Shown here piece after piece: positions 1-10,403 of a stretch of DNA of 64,000 nt. Origin of the DNA: Diadophis punctatus similis (taxonomy: Eukaryota > Chordata > Lepidosauria > Squamata > Dipsadidae); contig JALIGW010000021.1 in assembly GCA_023053685.1 (NCBI GenBank), positions 14,856,592 through 14,920,591 of the forward strand, in the 5' to 3' direction. A program made the translations under genes and the position numbers. The notes under the pieces were generated by a model. The model was given only the letters and a program-made list of their open reading frames with translations. It made no database searches and was not told where the DNA came from. Within the stretch, counting starts at the first letter, position 1; each line of letters opens with the position of its first letter.

Positions 1-46
1 TTTGAAAAGGGGGTTGGACTAGAAGACCTCCAAGGTCCCTTCCAAC
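1..46 (+). mobile_element. CR1 LINE 3' end, cut by the window edge
   Basis: The first bases carry the last segment of the CR1 3' untranslated region (GGGGTTGGACTAGAAGACC then CCAAGGTCCCTTCCAACC), which recurs at the end of most CR1 copies in this window. Only the extreme 3' end is visible. Confidence 0.75.
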
Positions 47-1097
47 CTGATATTCACCTGATATATAAATGGAGCATAACCTGGAGTCAGCCTCTCTGGG
101 TAATTCAGTTCACCTACGGCCAAAGCTGAGGCAGAAATAGGTTTGATGTTGGTTGCGGGAAGAGCTAGAATTGAGGGTCAGCAAGAAAAATAAAAAACCT
201 CCCCCTCCCAGGAATGTCTGAGGAAGTAGGAGAGCGAGATCTAAGAGAGATTCGGACCTGCCGAGAGAGAGAGGGATGGGGGCTGCCATTCTTACTGGCA
301 GAGGGAAGAGAGGGGTTGCGAGAAAGGGCACCAAATCAGCTCCAATTTGGAATTCTTTTCCTCCTTTTCCAACATGACTTTCTGGTTAGCATCTCCAACT
401 GGATGCTTTACCATAAACTACATTGTTGTTCTGGAATTATTCCCTCCTTTCTTAATAGAAACCAAACAAGGACGAGAGGAATTCTTCGGAGGGATCAGAA
501 ATGGAAAAGGAAAAAATAAAATAAAATATTGGAAATGCCTTCCTTCTGGGACATTCACAAAACGCCCCTGGATTCAGTTCACACGACTGGTTATTATTAT
601 TATTATTATTTTAATGCGCCAGAGTTAGCTTCAGTTTGCTTGTGATCCAGCAGAGTTATTTTTCTTCCCATCCATTTTTCAAAGGTTATTATATCTTTCA
701 GCCGCAAGGCTACTTCTGAGCTGCAACTCGCTTGAATGCCAGAATATTTGGATTATACCTGGACCTGTGGAGGAAATGCTTTCATTCATTCATTCATTCA
801 TTTGTTTTGTGTAACACCTTCCAGGGACTCATTAGGTTCATTCTGAAGCATTTCATTTGCCTTGCCAGCTGCCACCCCCATTCTCTTCAGGAAAAAACAG
901 TGCTGAAAGAAAACGGAAATTGCTTCACAAGGGTTTGGAAGGTGAAACTCCAAGCCGTCTTCTCTCTAATCATCTCAAAGGCTCCTCAAACACACAGAAG
1001 ACAGTCTGAAGGATCAATTCGGAAGGAATTGAGCCTGGAGTACCTTTGAGGCAAAAATCTTCCCCAAAAATCTAATAACTCTGCCTTGATACTAAAT
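47..1097. other. Single-copy-looking DNA, no gene seen
   Basis: No coding feature is supported. It contains a short (TTA)n run near 592-610 and an (ATTC)n run at 779-802. The reading frames here are short and show no domain. Confidence 0.5.
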
Positions 1098-1232
1098 CAG
1101 AGGTCTTCAAACTTGGCAACTTTAAGACTTGTGGACTTCAACTCCCAGAATTCTGCAGCCAGCTATGCTGGCTGGAGAATTCTGGGAGTTGAAGTCCACA
1201 AATCTTAAAGTTGCCAAGTTTGAAGACCTCTG
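1098..1232. mobile_element. Palindromic hAT-like MITE
   Basis: A 135-bp near-perfect inverted repeat begins CAGAGGTCTTC and ends GAAGACCTCTG. The arms of about 60 bp meet at a short centre (GCCAGCTATGCTGGC). It is flanked by TACTAAAT on the left and TATTAAAT on the right, a 7/8 match to an 8-bp target duplication. CAG...CTG ends with 8-bp duplications are typical of hAT transposons. There is no coding capacity. Related copies lie at 9708, 27615 and 27765. Confidence 0.85.
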
Positions 1233-1467
1233 TATTAAATCAACAGTTCTTTCAGACCTGAGCTCTTCCTAGCATCCTTGAATGTGGACTGCCTGACTTG
1301 GTTTTGACAGGGGTTGATCTGATTGGGGGTTGTGTTCCTACACGTGTGCAACTGAGCATTGATTCCAGATAACATGGCTTGGTGGTGACCTTTGACATCT
1401 ATGCCACATGCATCACAACATTCCTCTCATTTCATGTCCTCCTTTGATTGTCTCCATGGAACATCTG

Positions 1468-1809
1468 TGTCACGATGTGAACATTGCCAGTTGAGCTTCT
1501 CTACTATTTCTAGGTTTACTGTATTTTCTAATCAAGCAGACATGTGATATGTTTTACTACGCATGCATGCATTCCAGGAGTTTGTCTCCTCCTACCTTTT
1601 TTTTCCTTCGAAGCCTCGCCTGAGGCAGACGTGAATTCTTAGCTGAGAAAATGTAGTTTATTTAAGGTTTATATTCTTTTGTTACTTTTGTACTAAAATA
1701 AATATTTTGTTAATTAGAATTGAATCTCGGTTTTATTTTTTAAGTAAGAATGACTTCAAAGAAGCAAGATCCTATATCACCTCTTTGATAGGAAAATTCC
1801 TATCCGTCA
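1468..1809 (+). mobile_element. Solo LTR, family L1 of this window (copy 1)
   Basis: A 342-bp block begins TGTCACGATGTG and ends CCGTCA. It is flanked by a perfect 5-bp duplication, ATCTG (1463-1467 and 1810-1814). A near-identical block lies at 34776-35113 with a different flanking duplication. The TG...CA ends, the AATAAA near 1697-1702 and the absence of internal sequence indicate a solo LTR left by recombination. The superfamily (Gypsy-like or ERV) cannot be decided without an internal region. Confidence 0.85.
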
Positions 1810-1862
1810 ATCTGTGAGGTCCTCTTATGACCTGAAGTCCAAATGAGATCATCACATATGTT

Positions 1863-1975
1863 AATAGGGCAATCTTCTTGAGCATCTAGAACTTCTGGAA
1901 GCAAGCTTATTCCATTGATTAATTGCTCTCCCTATCAGAAAAATTCTCCTTCCTTCTAGTTTGGATCTTTTTTTA
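1863..1975 (-). mobile_element. CR1 LINE fragment
   Basis: On the minus strand this is diverged CR1 3' coding sequence that includes the INQWN..LASRS equivalent of the INQWNSLP motif. It abuts a plus-strand CR1 fragment at 1983, giving an inverted junction. Confidence 0.7.
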
Positions 1976-1982
1976 ATGATCT

Positions 1983-2757
1983 TCCACCATGGATGGAAAC
2001 TAATCAAGGAGAGAAGCAACCTAGAACTAAGGAGAAATTTCCTGACAGTGAGAACAATTAACCAGTGGAACTGCTTGCCTCCAGAAGTTGTGGGTGCTTC
2101 TAATTGGAGGTGAGAGGGATCTTGGAGTCTTAGTGGACAACCAGTTAAATATGAGCCAGCAGTGTGAGGTGGCAGCCAAAAAAGCCAATGCAATCCTAAA
2201 TTGCATTAATAGAGGGATACAGTCAAGATCAAGGGAGGTACTAATACCACTCTGTAAAGCCTTAGTAAGACCACACCTAGAGTACTGCATCCAGTTTTGG
2301 TCACCACACTAATAAAAAAGATGTTGAGACTAAAAAGAGTGCAGAGAAGAACAACCAGGATGATTAAGGGGCCTGGAGACTAAAACATGACCGGTTGCAG
2401 GAAGTGAAGAGAAGGACCAGGGGAGACATGATAGCAGTCTTCCAATATTTGAGGGGCTGCCACAGAGAGGAGGGGGTCAAGCTATTTTCCAAAACACCGG
2501 AAGGCCAGAGAAGGGATAATGGACGGAAACTCATCAAGGAGAGATTCAACCTAGAAACAAGGAGACATTTCTTGACAGTGAGAACAATCAACCGATGGAA
2601 CAGAAGTTGCCTTCAGAAGTTGTGGGATCTTCATCACTGGAGGCTTTCAAGAAGAGACTGGACTGCCATTTGTCAAAAATGGTGTAGGGTCTCCTGCTTG
2701 GGTGGGGGGTTGGACTAGATGACCTACAGGGTCCCTTCCAACTCTGTTAATCTGTTT
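1983..2757 (+). pseudogene. CR1 LINE ORF2 C-terminus, rearranged
   Basis: A short CR1 segment (1983-2100) is joined to a longer one (2101-2757) that starts further upstream in the element, so the copy is internally duplicated or two insertions abut. The longer part encodes the CR1 ORF2 tail ([19 protein letters not shown], then [26 protein letters not shown] and a final W.R..L..LW region) with frameshifts and stops. It ends in the common 3' sequence GGACTAGATGACC...CCAACTCTG. CR1 ORF2 is an endonuclease/reverse transcriptase, but only its tail is left here. Confidence 0.85.
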
Positions 2758-3191
2758 AATTAGGATTTCTACAGTGAAGTGATGTTTAAATGCTTAATAA
2801 AAAACCTCATCTGAAAACCCCAATAATTATCAGATGCTCACCATTGTTCTAATGCACCAACAAAAGTGGAATACACACCACTAAAAAGTGGCTGGCCACT
2901 TGGTTTACTTTCTCCCTGGATGCACACAAGGCCTGAATACCAAAGCTCAGTTGGGAGATCTTGACGTGGCCACTACTTAATACTTAAAACCAGGCCATCT
3001 TGTGCAATAAAACTAGGAGAACGAGAGTTTAATAAAAAATGGTTATTCTGCTCTCACATAAATAATGTTTTCATTTGAGGAAGCAAAAAAAGGGAAGGGA
3101 ATAATAAAATAAAGAACTACCTTAGGGTGACTAGAAACAGAAGACGCATAAGACAACCACAACTTCACAATTCATTGCAGCAGTGAATTTA
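2758..3191. other. No gene; short shared repeat at the start
   Basis: About 60 bp at 2755-2812 (GGATTTCTACAGTGA... AATGCTTAATA) recurs at 22525-22572 near another CR1 copy, so it is repeated. Nothing else is recognised. Confidence 0.45.
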
Positions 3192-3582
3192 CAGGGAGTC
3201 CCCGACTTACAACAGTTCATTTAGTGACTGTTCAAAGTTACAACGGCACTAAAAAAGTGACTTATGACCGTGTTTCACACAACTATTGCAACATCCTTGT
3301 GGTCATGTGATCAAAATTCAGACGCTTGGCAACTGACTCGTATTTATGACGGTTGCAGTGTCCTGGGGTCACGTGATCCCCTTTTGCGACATTCTGATAA
3401 GCAAAGTCAATGGGGAAGCCAGATTCACTTAACAACAGTGTTGCTAACTTAACAACTGCAGTGATTCACTTAACAACTGTGGCAAGAAAGGTCGTAAAAT
3501 GGTGTAAAACTCCTTGAACAAATGTCTCAGTCAACAACAGAAATGTTGGGCTCAATTGTGGTCATAAGTCGAGGGCTACCTG
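3192..3582 (-). mobile_element. CAG...CTG-ended MITE (Tigger-like), copy 1
   Basis: A 391-bp non-coding element with terminal inverted repeats: the left end is CAGGGAGTCCCCGACTTAC and the right end reads, inverted, CAGGTAGCCCTCGACTTATG. The left flank is TA. The inside carries repeated TTAAGTGA/TCACTTAAC blocks. Copies occur at 7459, 23015, 23408, 44010 and 47808. CAG ends with a TA flank suggest a non-autonomous Tc1/mariner element of the pogo/Tigger type. The superfamily is inferred from the ends only. Confidence 0.7.
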
Positions 3583-3894
3583 TGTTCTGTTTATTTAACT
3601 GACCTACTCATTTGGACAGCTTTGATCCACCTTCTCTTTCTAGAGTGGGTTGTGGAGAAAGTGGCCACACAGGTGGCAGGTTCAGAGGACTCCGGATGAA
3701 GTGGATTATCTGGGCCCCTTTCAGTCAGGATTCAGACTTAGACTGACAGCTTTGACTTAGACAGCTGTGATCACACTCTTGTATGGCCTCTGGCGGGAAC
3801 AACACAGGAGTAGGCCACTATAAAGAAATTTTACAACCTGTGGACTTCAACTCCCAGAATTCCTGAGCCAGCATGGCTCTAGGGTGGTGCATCC
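3583..3894. other. No gene; half of a palindromic MITE near 3836-3880
   Basis: The text GTGGACTTCAACTCCCAGAATTCCTGAGCC matches one arm of the hAT-like palindromic MITE seen at 1098 and 9708. The second arm is missing. No other feature is visible. Confidence 0.5.
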
Positions 3895-4022
3895 ATCTTT
3901 GGTCTTCTTGACCTCTCCGTGGTCTTAAATGGACAGGTGTTTATCCCAGGCATGTTTCAACTCAAGTTTCTGATCATTGACCTCCATTAGAAGTTGGTTC
4001 CAAGCTTCTTAATTCCAACCTG
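3895..4022 (-). mobile_element. Older CR1-like LINE, downstream part (interrupted)
   Basis: The sequence around GTTGGTTCCAAGCTTCTT resembles the block near 38100-38150 of the copy at 38090-38470. It continues after an insertion at 4023-4495 as the segment 4496-4815. The copy therefore predates the CR1 copy and pentamer array that split it. Confidence 0.6.
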
Positions 4023-4025
4023 GAA

Positions 4026-4200
4026 TTAGGGAGAAACTTCCTAACAGTGAGGACAATTAACCAATGGAACAGCTGGCCTTCAGAAATTGTGGGCGCTCCA
4101 TCACTGGAAATGTTAAAGAAGAGACTGGATAGCCACTTATCTGAAATGGTATATAGGGTCTTCTGCCAGAGAAGGGGGCTTGGGATAGAAGACCTCCAAA
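4026..4200 (+). mobile_element. CR1 LINE 3' end
   Basis: It encodes the tail [20 protein letters not shown]...MLKKRLDSHLSEMV, then the CR1 3' untranslated sequence to GAAGACCTCCAAAGTCTCTTCCAG. The final TTCTGATTCT runs directly into the pentamer array that follows. Confidence 0.85.
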
Positions 4201-4202
4201 GT

Positions 4203-4470
4203 CTCTTCCAGTTTCTGATTCTATTCTATTCTATTCTATTCTATTCTATTCTATTCTATTCTATTCTATTCTATTCTATTCTATTCTATTCTATTCTATT
4301 CTATTCTATTCTATTTCTATTCTAATTCTGTTCTGTTCTATTCTATTCTAATATCTATTCTATTCTATTCTATTCTATTCTATTCTAATTCTATTCTATT
4401 CCATTCCATTCCATTCCATTCCATTCCATTCCATTCCATTCCATTCCACTCTACTCCATTCTCCATTTTC
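4203..4470 (+). repeat. (ATTCT)n pentamer array with (ATTCC)n block
   Basis: About 240 bp of ATTCT units with a switch to ATTCC near 4395-4446, then degenerate CATTTTC. It starts where the CR1 3' end finishes, so it probably grew from the LINE's own tail. Confidence 0.95.
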
Positions 4471-4495
4471 CATTTTCCATTCTCCATTCTCTTTC

Positions 4496-4815
4496 ATTGA
4501 AGTCATACTTTCTAATGTGACTTTTGAACCTCCCTTCTGTCAGTTTGAGGTGGTGCCCCTGTGTTCTTGATTTTTGCCTCATATTGAAAATTCCGCCTTC
4601 TAGAACCTTCTTCACACCTTTCATACATTTCAAGGTTTCCGCCACATCCTCCCACCTTCCCTTCTGCCCTCCAGGCAGTGCACATTCAGTCCATTCAATC
4701 TCTCCTGGTATGTTTGGTCCCTCAGCCTATGCACCGTTTTTTGTTGACCATTCCTGGACTGGCTCAATCTTATCAAAATCTTTTTCTTTTTAAAGTGAGG
4801 TCTCCAGAACTGGGA
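4496..4815 (-). mobile_element. Older CR1-like LINE, upstream part (interrupted)
   Basis: On the minus strand this matches the family at 38090-38470: both contain the segment reading GTTCTTGATTTTTGC(C/T)TCATATTGAAAAT on the plus strand, and AAAGTGAGGTCTCCAG. It is the other half of the copy at 3895-4022. Confidence 0.65.
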
Positions 4816-4879
4816 GGCCAAATTAAGTTATATTTGCTGGCCATCATCCCTCAGGGAAGGGTCTGGAAGAAAGGGTTGC

Positions 4880-5640
4880 CGTGTATTTATTATTTATTTA
4901 TTTATTTTGTAGTTTTTCTATGTCGCCCTACTCCCTCAGGACTCAGGGCGGCGTACAACATTTTATAAAAAACTCCAAAACAAATCATTAAAAACAGCTT
5001 AAAAAACAGTTAGAAATATATAAAAACACACCATACATACCTGGGGGAGACATCAGATATAAAATTGTCTCAAAACCCCGCCTGCAGGAAGAGCCATGTC
5101 TTAATGGCTTTTCGGAAGGCCAGCAAGGTGGGGATGGTTCGGATCTCTGGGGGTAGTTGGTTCCAGAGAGCAGGGGCCCCTACCAAGAAGGCCCTCCACC
5201 TAGGCCCCGCCAGTTGGCATTGTCTGGCTGACGGGACCCGGAGGAGGCCCACTCTGTGGAACCTGACTGGTTGAAGGGAAGAATGAGGTAGAATGCGGTC
5301 CCGGAGGTAACCTGGTTCTAAGCCATGTAGGGCTTTAAAGATGATGATCAGCACCTTGAATTGTACCCGGAGACCAATGGGCAACCAATGCAGCTGGCGG
5401 AGTATAGGTGTTACGTGGATGTACCTTGAAACACCCACCACAGCACGCGCAGCCGCATTTTGCACCAACTGAAGTCTCCGAATACTCTTCAAGGGCAGCC
5501 CCATGTAGAGCGCATTTGTGTACTTGTGCAACCCCCTCATGAGCTGCCACGCAGGGGCTTTGCAGCCCTTAAGAACTGCAGGAACAACAGCAGCACCAAA
5601 ACTCACGTGCCCAGGAAGGCTGGACTGTGCGAAGCCCAGG
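4880..5640 (-). pseudogene. L2/CR1-group LINE ORF2 C-terminus with 3' tail
   Basis: The minus strand encodes an open 178-codon remnant (5070-5606) with NALYMGLPLKSIRRLQLVQN, AAARAVVG, LRQLHWLPIGLRVQFKVL, FKALHGLEPGYL and a final PALWNQLPPEIRT. This is the conserved C-terminal region downstream of the reverse transcriptase in L2/CR1-group LINEs. The 3' untranslated part ends with the CGCCGCCCTGAGTCC...GGGCGACATAG block and an (AAAT)n tail at 4885-4905. The 5' part of the element is missing. The frame is intact here but lacks all catalytic domains, so it is a truncated copy. Confidence 0.9.
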
Positions 5641-6800
5641 ATATTGACATGCTGCTATCCTTATGCTTAAATGTTTCTACTTTTACAGAGAGGATTGCCT
5701 GATGTAATAGCAAGCCATCAGTCCTGAATCCCGGGACCAACAGATTACTGGAGGCATCTGAATTGCTGTATATGCTATTACTGTATTTTAGGAATCCGTA
5801 ATATCCACCATTACTTTCCCATGTGGAGAGTCCTTAGACTGCCTGGCTGTTGACATTTCCTCTTCTTGGGCAAATAAATATTGTAGTGTATCCAAGACGA
5901 TCACTAGAGTGGAACCAGAGCGGTCGGTCGGCCGAGTTTGAGCAGAGATAATTAAAGCCCAGTGTTACAATTACAAGTACTTGGGAGAACAATGACAAGG
6001 TCAAGGCAGGAATAAAAGCATCAATCAGGGGTTACAGTCCCTTAATAAAACAATAACCCCCCACGGTTTGGGAGGGGAGGGACAGCTAAGAATGAATTGC
6101 TGCTTCCTGGGACACATGTTTTTTTAAAAAAACAAGGTAAATATGGGGCAATGTAACACCTTGAGCTAATTCAGAGCAATTGGGCCCACCGGGACTTCTT
6201 TTTAGAGACCGGGAGCCGGTCCTTGACTCAAAGAACGAATGTTTAGGACTCTTGTGAGAATTTGACTCCCTATGAAGTGTGTAAAGCTAAAGGTGTTAAA
6301 TAGAAGTTGCTGCTTTCATGAGCTGCATCATTTGGAGGGCTCATGCAGAAGCCTGGGGAAATTTTTTTTTAATGAATAGCAGAAACAGGGAAGGCATCAC
6401 AATTATAAAGGTTGTAGCCCCAAGCATGTGGCTGGTCACGTTATGCATAAAAAGGGGCGGGGCTTTAATCACATGACTAAGGCCACTTTATTGAAAAATG
6501 TTTGACACCCCCTCCCCTCGGATGCCCCAGAGCAGGAAATCGTGGTGCTGGTTGTGATGTATGGAGCCCTTTCCCCAATTCTTTTCAAAGGAAGCACAGT
6601 TCTTTAAATGACCACCGTTACAAAAAAAATTTTTTTTAATGGGCCCATTCGATCTCCATTTTTTAAAAAGAAAAATGTGCATGGTTCCATCTCTATTTTA
6701 AAAAAAAAGAGGGGGGGAATCACCCTTGACTTAAGAGGACTTTCGAAGTTGTTTCTAAGTCCACCCTTGTTTCAAAAACCAGCTCATATTGATTGTAGGT
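5641..6800. other. No gene recognised
   Basis: It includes homopolymer-rich DNA at 6619-6715. No domain, splice-bounded exon or repeat family is recognised with confidence. Confidence 0.45.
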
Positions 6801-6975
6801 CAGTAGTGGGTTCCACTTACCTTTGCTACCGGTTCGGGAATGGGAGTGTGCGGGCGCAATGCTTCTGCGCATGCACAGAGCGTTTTTGATGATGTCCGGG
6901 TGGGTGGGTGGAGCCTCGCACCGCCACCGCTACCAGTTCGCCAAACCGGTGTGAATCGGTAGCAACCCACCCCTG
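6801..6975. mobile_element. hAT-like MITE, GGTTCGAACC family, copy 1
   Basis: A 175-bp element starts CAGTAGTGGGTTCCACTTACC and ends GGTAGCAACCCACCCCTG. The flanks TTGTAGGT (6793-6800) and CTGTAGGT (6976-6983) match at 7 of 8 bases. It contains GCTACCGGTTCG and ACCGGTGTGAATCGGTAGC near the two ends. Related copies are at 50200 and 58040. Confidence 0.8.
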
Positions 6976-7229
6976 CTGTAGGTGGATGGTGAACCGATTG
7001 AATCTCTGCCTTATTCTACTAGCCCCAAAGAGGCAGCATTTGGGGGCAGTGCCCCACCTGGAGAGCTCTGGTGGGCATTCTTTCCTTACAGGTATCTCTG
7101 CCAAGGGACTGGAGAAACCACACCTGTGGAATGTGTTCCTGGATGCTGCCATTCCCTCTCAAAGTTGACCATAGTAACATAAGCTGTTACTAAGATCTCC
7201 CCCAATATGTATGTTGTTGAATGTCTTTT

Positions 7230-7349
7230 AACTTTTTTAATGTTTTAAAATTGTTTTTAAATGAATGTTTATTGTTTAGTGTTCTTTTAAAATGTTGTAC
7301 GCCGCCCTGAGTCCTTAGGGAGTAGGGCGGCATAGAAGAACCTAATAAT
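7230..7349 (+). mobile_element. L2-type LINE 3' end
   Basis: It contains the block ACGCCGCCCTGAGTCC..AGGGAGTAGGGCGGCATAGAA, the same 3' end as the minus-strand LINE at 4880-5640, followed by an AT-rich tetramer tail. Confidence 0.75.
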
Positions 7350-7351
7350 AA

Positions 7352-7449
<98 letters not shown>

Positions 7450-7450
7450 G
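7350..7450 (+). repeat. (AAAT)n tetramer array
   Basis: About 100 bp of AAAT units directly after the LINE 3' end, interpreted as an expanded LINE tail. Confidence 0.95.
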
Positions 7451-7458
7451 CGAAGTGG

Positions 7459-7851
7459 CAGTATAGCTAGTCCTTGATATATGACCACAACTGACCCCAA
7501 AATTTATGTTGCTAAGTGGGTCAGTTGTTAAGTGAGTTTCCCCCCATTTTACGACCTGTCTGGCCACCGTTGTTATGTGAACCACTGCAGCTGTCAAGTC
7601 AGTAACCCAGTTGTTAAATGAATCCAGCTTCCCCCTTGACTTTGCTTGTCAGAAGGTCGTAAAAGGGGATCACGTGAGCCATCATAAATGGTACACGTCA
7701 TAAATGTGAGTCAGTTGCCCAGAGCCTGAATTTGGATCATAAGTGACCATGGGGATGCCACAATGTTTGGGTGAAAAACATCCATAAGTCACTTTTTTCA
7801 GTGCCGTTGTAGCTTTGAACGGTCACTGCTGTAAGCAGAGGACTGTGCCTG
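7459..7851 (+). mobile_element. CAG...CTG-ended MITE (Tigger-like), copy 2
   Basis: Same family as 3192-3582 in the opposite orientation. It starts CAGTATAGCTAGTCCTTGA and ends GAGGACTGTGCCTG followed by TA. Internal TTAAGTGA and GATCACGTGA blocks are conserved. The ends are approximate because of divergence. Confidence 0.65.
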
Positions 7852-9082
7852 TACATTGTGGTTGATTTGTGAAGCCAGATCAGCTTGCAGTATTTAGCAA
7901 AGTTTACATGGCACTAATTATAAAACGCAATTCAATCTCTGCAGCAACCGCATCCTATTTTCCGGGGGGTTCATGATTTTTATTAACATTGGAGACATTA
8001 TTATTTTGACAGGATCCTGGCTCTTCTGCAGGTGACATAAACTTGCTCTGAACGTCAAGGAGGACCTGCTCAAAATCGTGGTGGATACAACAATATTCTA
8101 AAATGAAATATAATCAAAAGCGGCTTCAGGGCGATCACAAGACTGGGAGAAAGCAAAAGCAGATGCTTATATCGCTAATTAATTCCCTCATTGTTTCTAA
8201 AGCCTACATAGCAGAGAAGTCCGCTTTTGATTTCTTAAAAAGAAATACTTACGATTTACAAGAAATGTAATCATATTTTTTGTGGCAGCGGCTTCCTTTC
8301 TCTTTCCTCTCTTTTCATACCCTCTTTTTCTGCATATATACACACACAGGGAACTATTGTTAATTAAGACGGTCTCCATTGTAGAGCTAATTAACAATTA
8401 GCATAAACATAATTAGCTAACACTGACATTTAACTCATTACATTGTTTAAACAATTTTCAAAAATTGCCCTTAGTGGCATTCTGTCATACTGAAATAATG
8501 GCAGTACTTTGTCATGTAAATTAAATGACATTTGTGTTGTTTCCTCTCCAATGTATGCAAGAAAGCTTTAAAATTATTATTATTTTTTTTAAAAAAACCA
8601 GCTGTACGTAAGAAAGAATTTGAAGTCGTGTTAAAAACTTGGGTGGCCTACATATCACTCGCAGTTTATCACAGGTGATAAACAATGAGAAATATTAATA
8701 GCTGTACATCGCTAAATCGAGCAGCTCTCTTATTCATATAGCTCCATTTTAGGGATTATTGTTCTTTTTTTCAGCTAAAACTTCCTGGAAGGCATATAGA
8801 AAAGGGGCAGGGCTTCAGTCACATGTCACAGCCTCCATCTTGACTTTTTGGACGCTTCCATGGACACCCTCTGCTCCAACACTGATTTCTTGAAAGAGCA
8901 TCTAATGATAATCGTGAGATACTGCAAATCTGATGTATTATATCGGCCAACCCCGGTTTTCTACGTGGAGCCAAAACACAACGAGAAGAATGGATAAGCC
9001 GAGAGAAGTCCAAGACAAGCTTCTATCCACTTCTATAATTTGGAAGAAGAAAAAGAGTCAGATTGTGATCATATTGGGTCAG
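7852..9082. other. Unique AT-rich DNA; possible regulatory stretch at 8200-8780
   Basis: No repeat family or reading frame is recognised. Between about 8360 and 8760 there are many TAATTA/ATTA cores (for example GTTAATTAAG, GCTAATTAACAATTAGC, TAATTAGCTAAC) and a balanced, non-simple composition. This would suit a developmental enhancer, but conservation cannot be assessed here. Confidence 0.35.
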
Positions 9083-9378
9083 ATTAACAGAATAACAGAG
9101 TTGGAAGGGACCTTGGAGGTCTTCTAGTCCAGCCCCCTGCTCAAGCAGGAAACCCTATAGCATTTCAGACAAATTTGTTGTCCAATCTCTTCTTAAAAAC
9201 CTCCAGTGTTGAAGCATTCACGACTTCTGGAGGCAAGCCGTTCCACTGATTTAATTGTCCTCACTGTCAGGAAATTCCTCCTTAGTTCCAGGTTGCTTCT
9301 CTCCTTGGTTAGTTTCCATCCCTGGCTTCTTGTCCTGCCTTCAGGTGCTTTGGGGCAGCCTCTTAGATATTGGAGTAT
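9083..9378 (-). mobile_element. CR1 LINE 3' fragment
   Basis: The minus strand holds the CR1 tail. On the plus strand it reads from AACAGAGTTGGAAGGGACCTTGGAGG to the region equivalent to QEARDGN. No intact frame. Confidence 0.85.
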
Positions 9379-9707
9379 ATTTTTCTGTGGCGGGAGGTGA
9401 ATTCCACACGGGTGGCTTCACAAGTGGGTTTTGCGTTTTGTGTCTGCTTAGGAACTGCAGAAGATCAGAGGGAAATGGAAAGGAAGAGGTCCAGGAGTAA
9501 CCAGCAGGAGGCAACCATGCCATCTTTTGCAGAGCATTGAGACTCTTTGCTTCCAAACATGGCTGACCGTTTAACCTTCAGGTGCCTTGCTGCTTCATAA
9601 TGTTGCATGAACATTGAGAAGATGCTACACATTATGGGACGTTGGAGTGCATTCACCTCACCAAGTATTGTTGGGTTTCAGAGCTTTAAACTCTTCTTCC
9701 TTTATAG
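9379..9707. other. No gene recognised
   Basis: Ordinary-looking sequence without recognisable repeats or coding signal. Confidence 0.4.
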
Positions 9708-9838
9708 CAGGGATCTCCAAAATTGGCAACTTTAGGATTTGTGGACTTCAACTCCCAGAATTCCTCAGCGTGGCTGGCTGAGGAATTTTGGGAGTTGAAG
9801 TCCACAAGTCTTAAAGTTGCCAAGTTTGGAGGTCCTTG
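9708..9838. mobile_element. Palindromic hAT-like MITE
   Basis: A 131-bp inverted repeat of the same family as 1098-1232: CAGGGATCTCC at the left, GGAGGTCCTTG at the right. The flanks CTTTATAG (9700-9707) and CTTTCTAG (9839-9846) match at 7 of 8 bases. Confidence 0.85.
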
Positions 9839-10042
9839 CTTTCTAGCACAAGGCATGAGCCCTAATGGAAATCATTAGGCCAAGATAAATGGAGGAAGAA
9901 AGAGAGACATGAAATTGTGGAAGAAAGAAGTAAGAAGTAGAAGTTCTTCTACTTGGGTGCCTTGTAAGAGCCATGATGAGGCCACGCACACCACAATATT
10001 ATCTTGCAAATAAAACCAATGACATAATTTGCATCCAATCAA

Positions 10043-10403
10043 ATAAAAAGAAGGACTAAGGGTGACATGGTAGCACTTTCCAATATTTGAGGGGCTGCCC
10101 CAAAGAAGAGGGGGGTCAACCTATTCTCCAAAACACCTGAAGGCAAGATGAGAAGCAATGGATGGAAGCTAATCAAGGAGAGAAGCAACCTAGAACTAAG
10201 GAGAATTTTCCTAACAGTGAAAACAATCAAGCAGTGGAACAGCTTGCCACCAGACGTTGTGGGTGCTCCATCACTGGAAATTTTTAAGAAGAGATTGGAC
10301 AACCATTTGCCTGAAATGGAAAAGGGTCTCCTGCTTGAGCAGAGGGTTGGACTAGATGACCTCCTAAGTCCCCCCCCCACTCTGTTATTCTATGTTCTAT
10401 GAC
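10043..10403 (+). mobile_element. CR1 LINE 3' fragment
   Basis: It encodes MRSNGWKLIKERSNLELRR and the TIKQWNSLPPDVVGAPSLEI tail of CR1 ORF2, then the 3' end GGTTGGACTAGATGACC. It finishes near TCTGTTATTCTATGTTCTATG. Confidence 0.85.

Noticed and set aside
5070..5606. Host protein-coding gene of 178 aa
   Set aside because: The sequence is the conserved C-terminal region of an L2/CR1-group LINE followed by its 3' end and tail.
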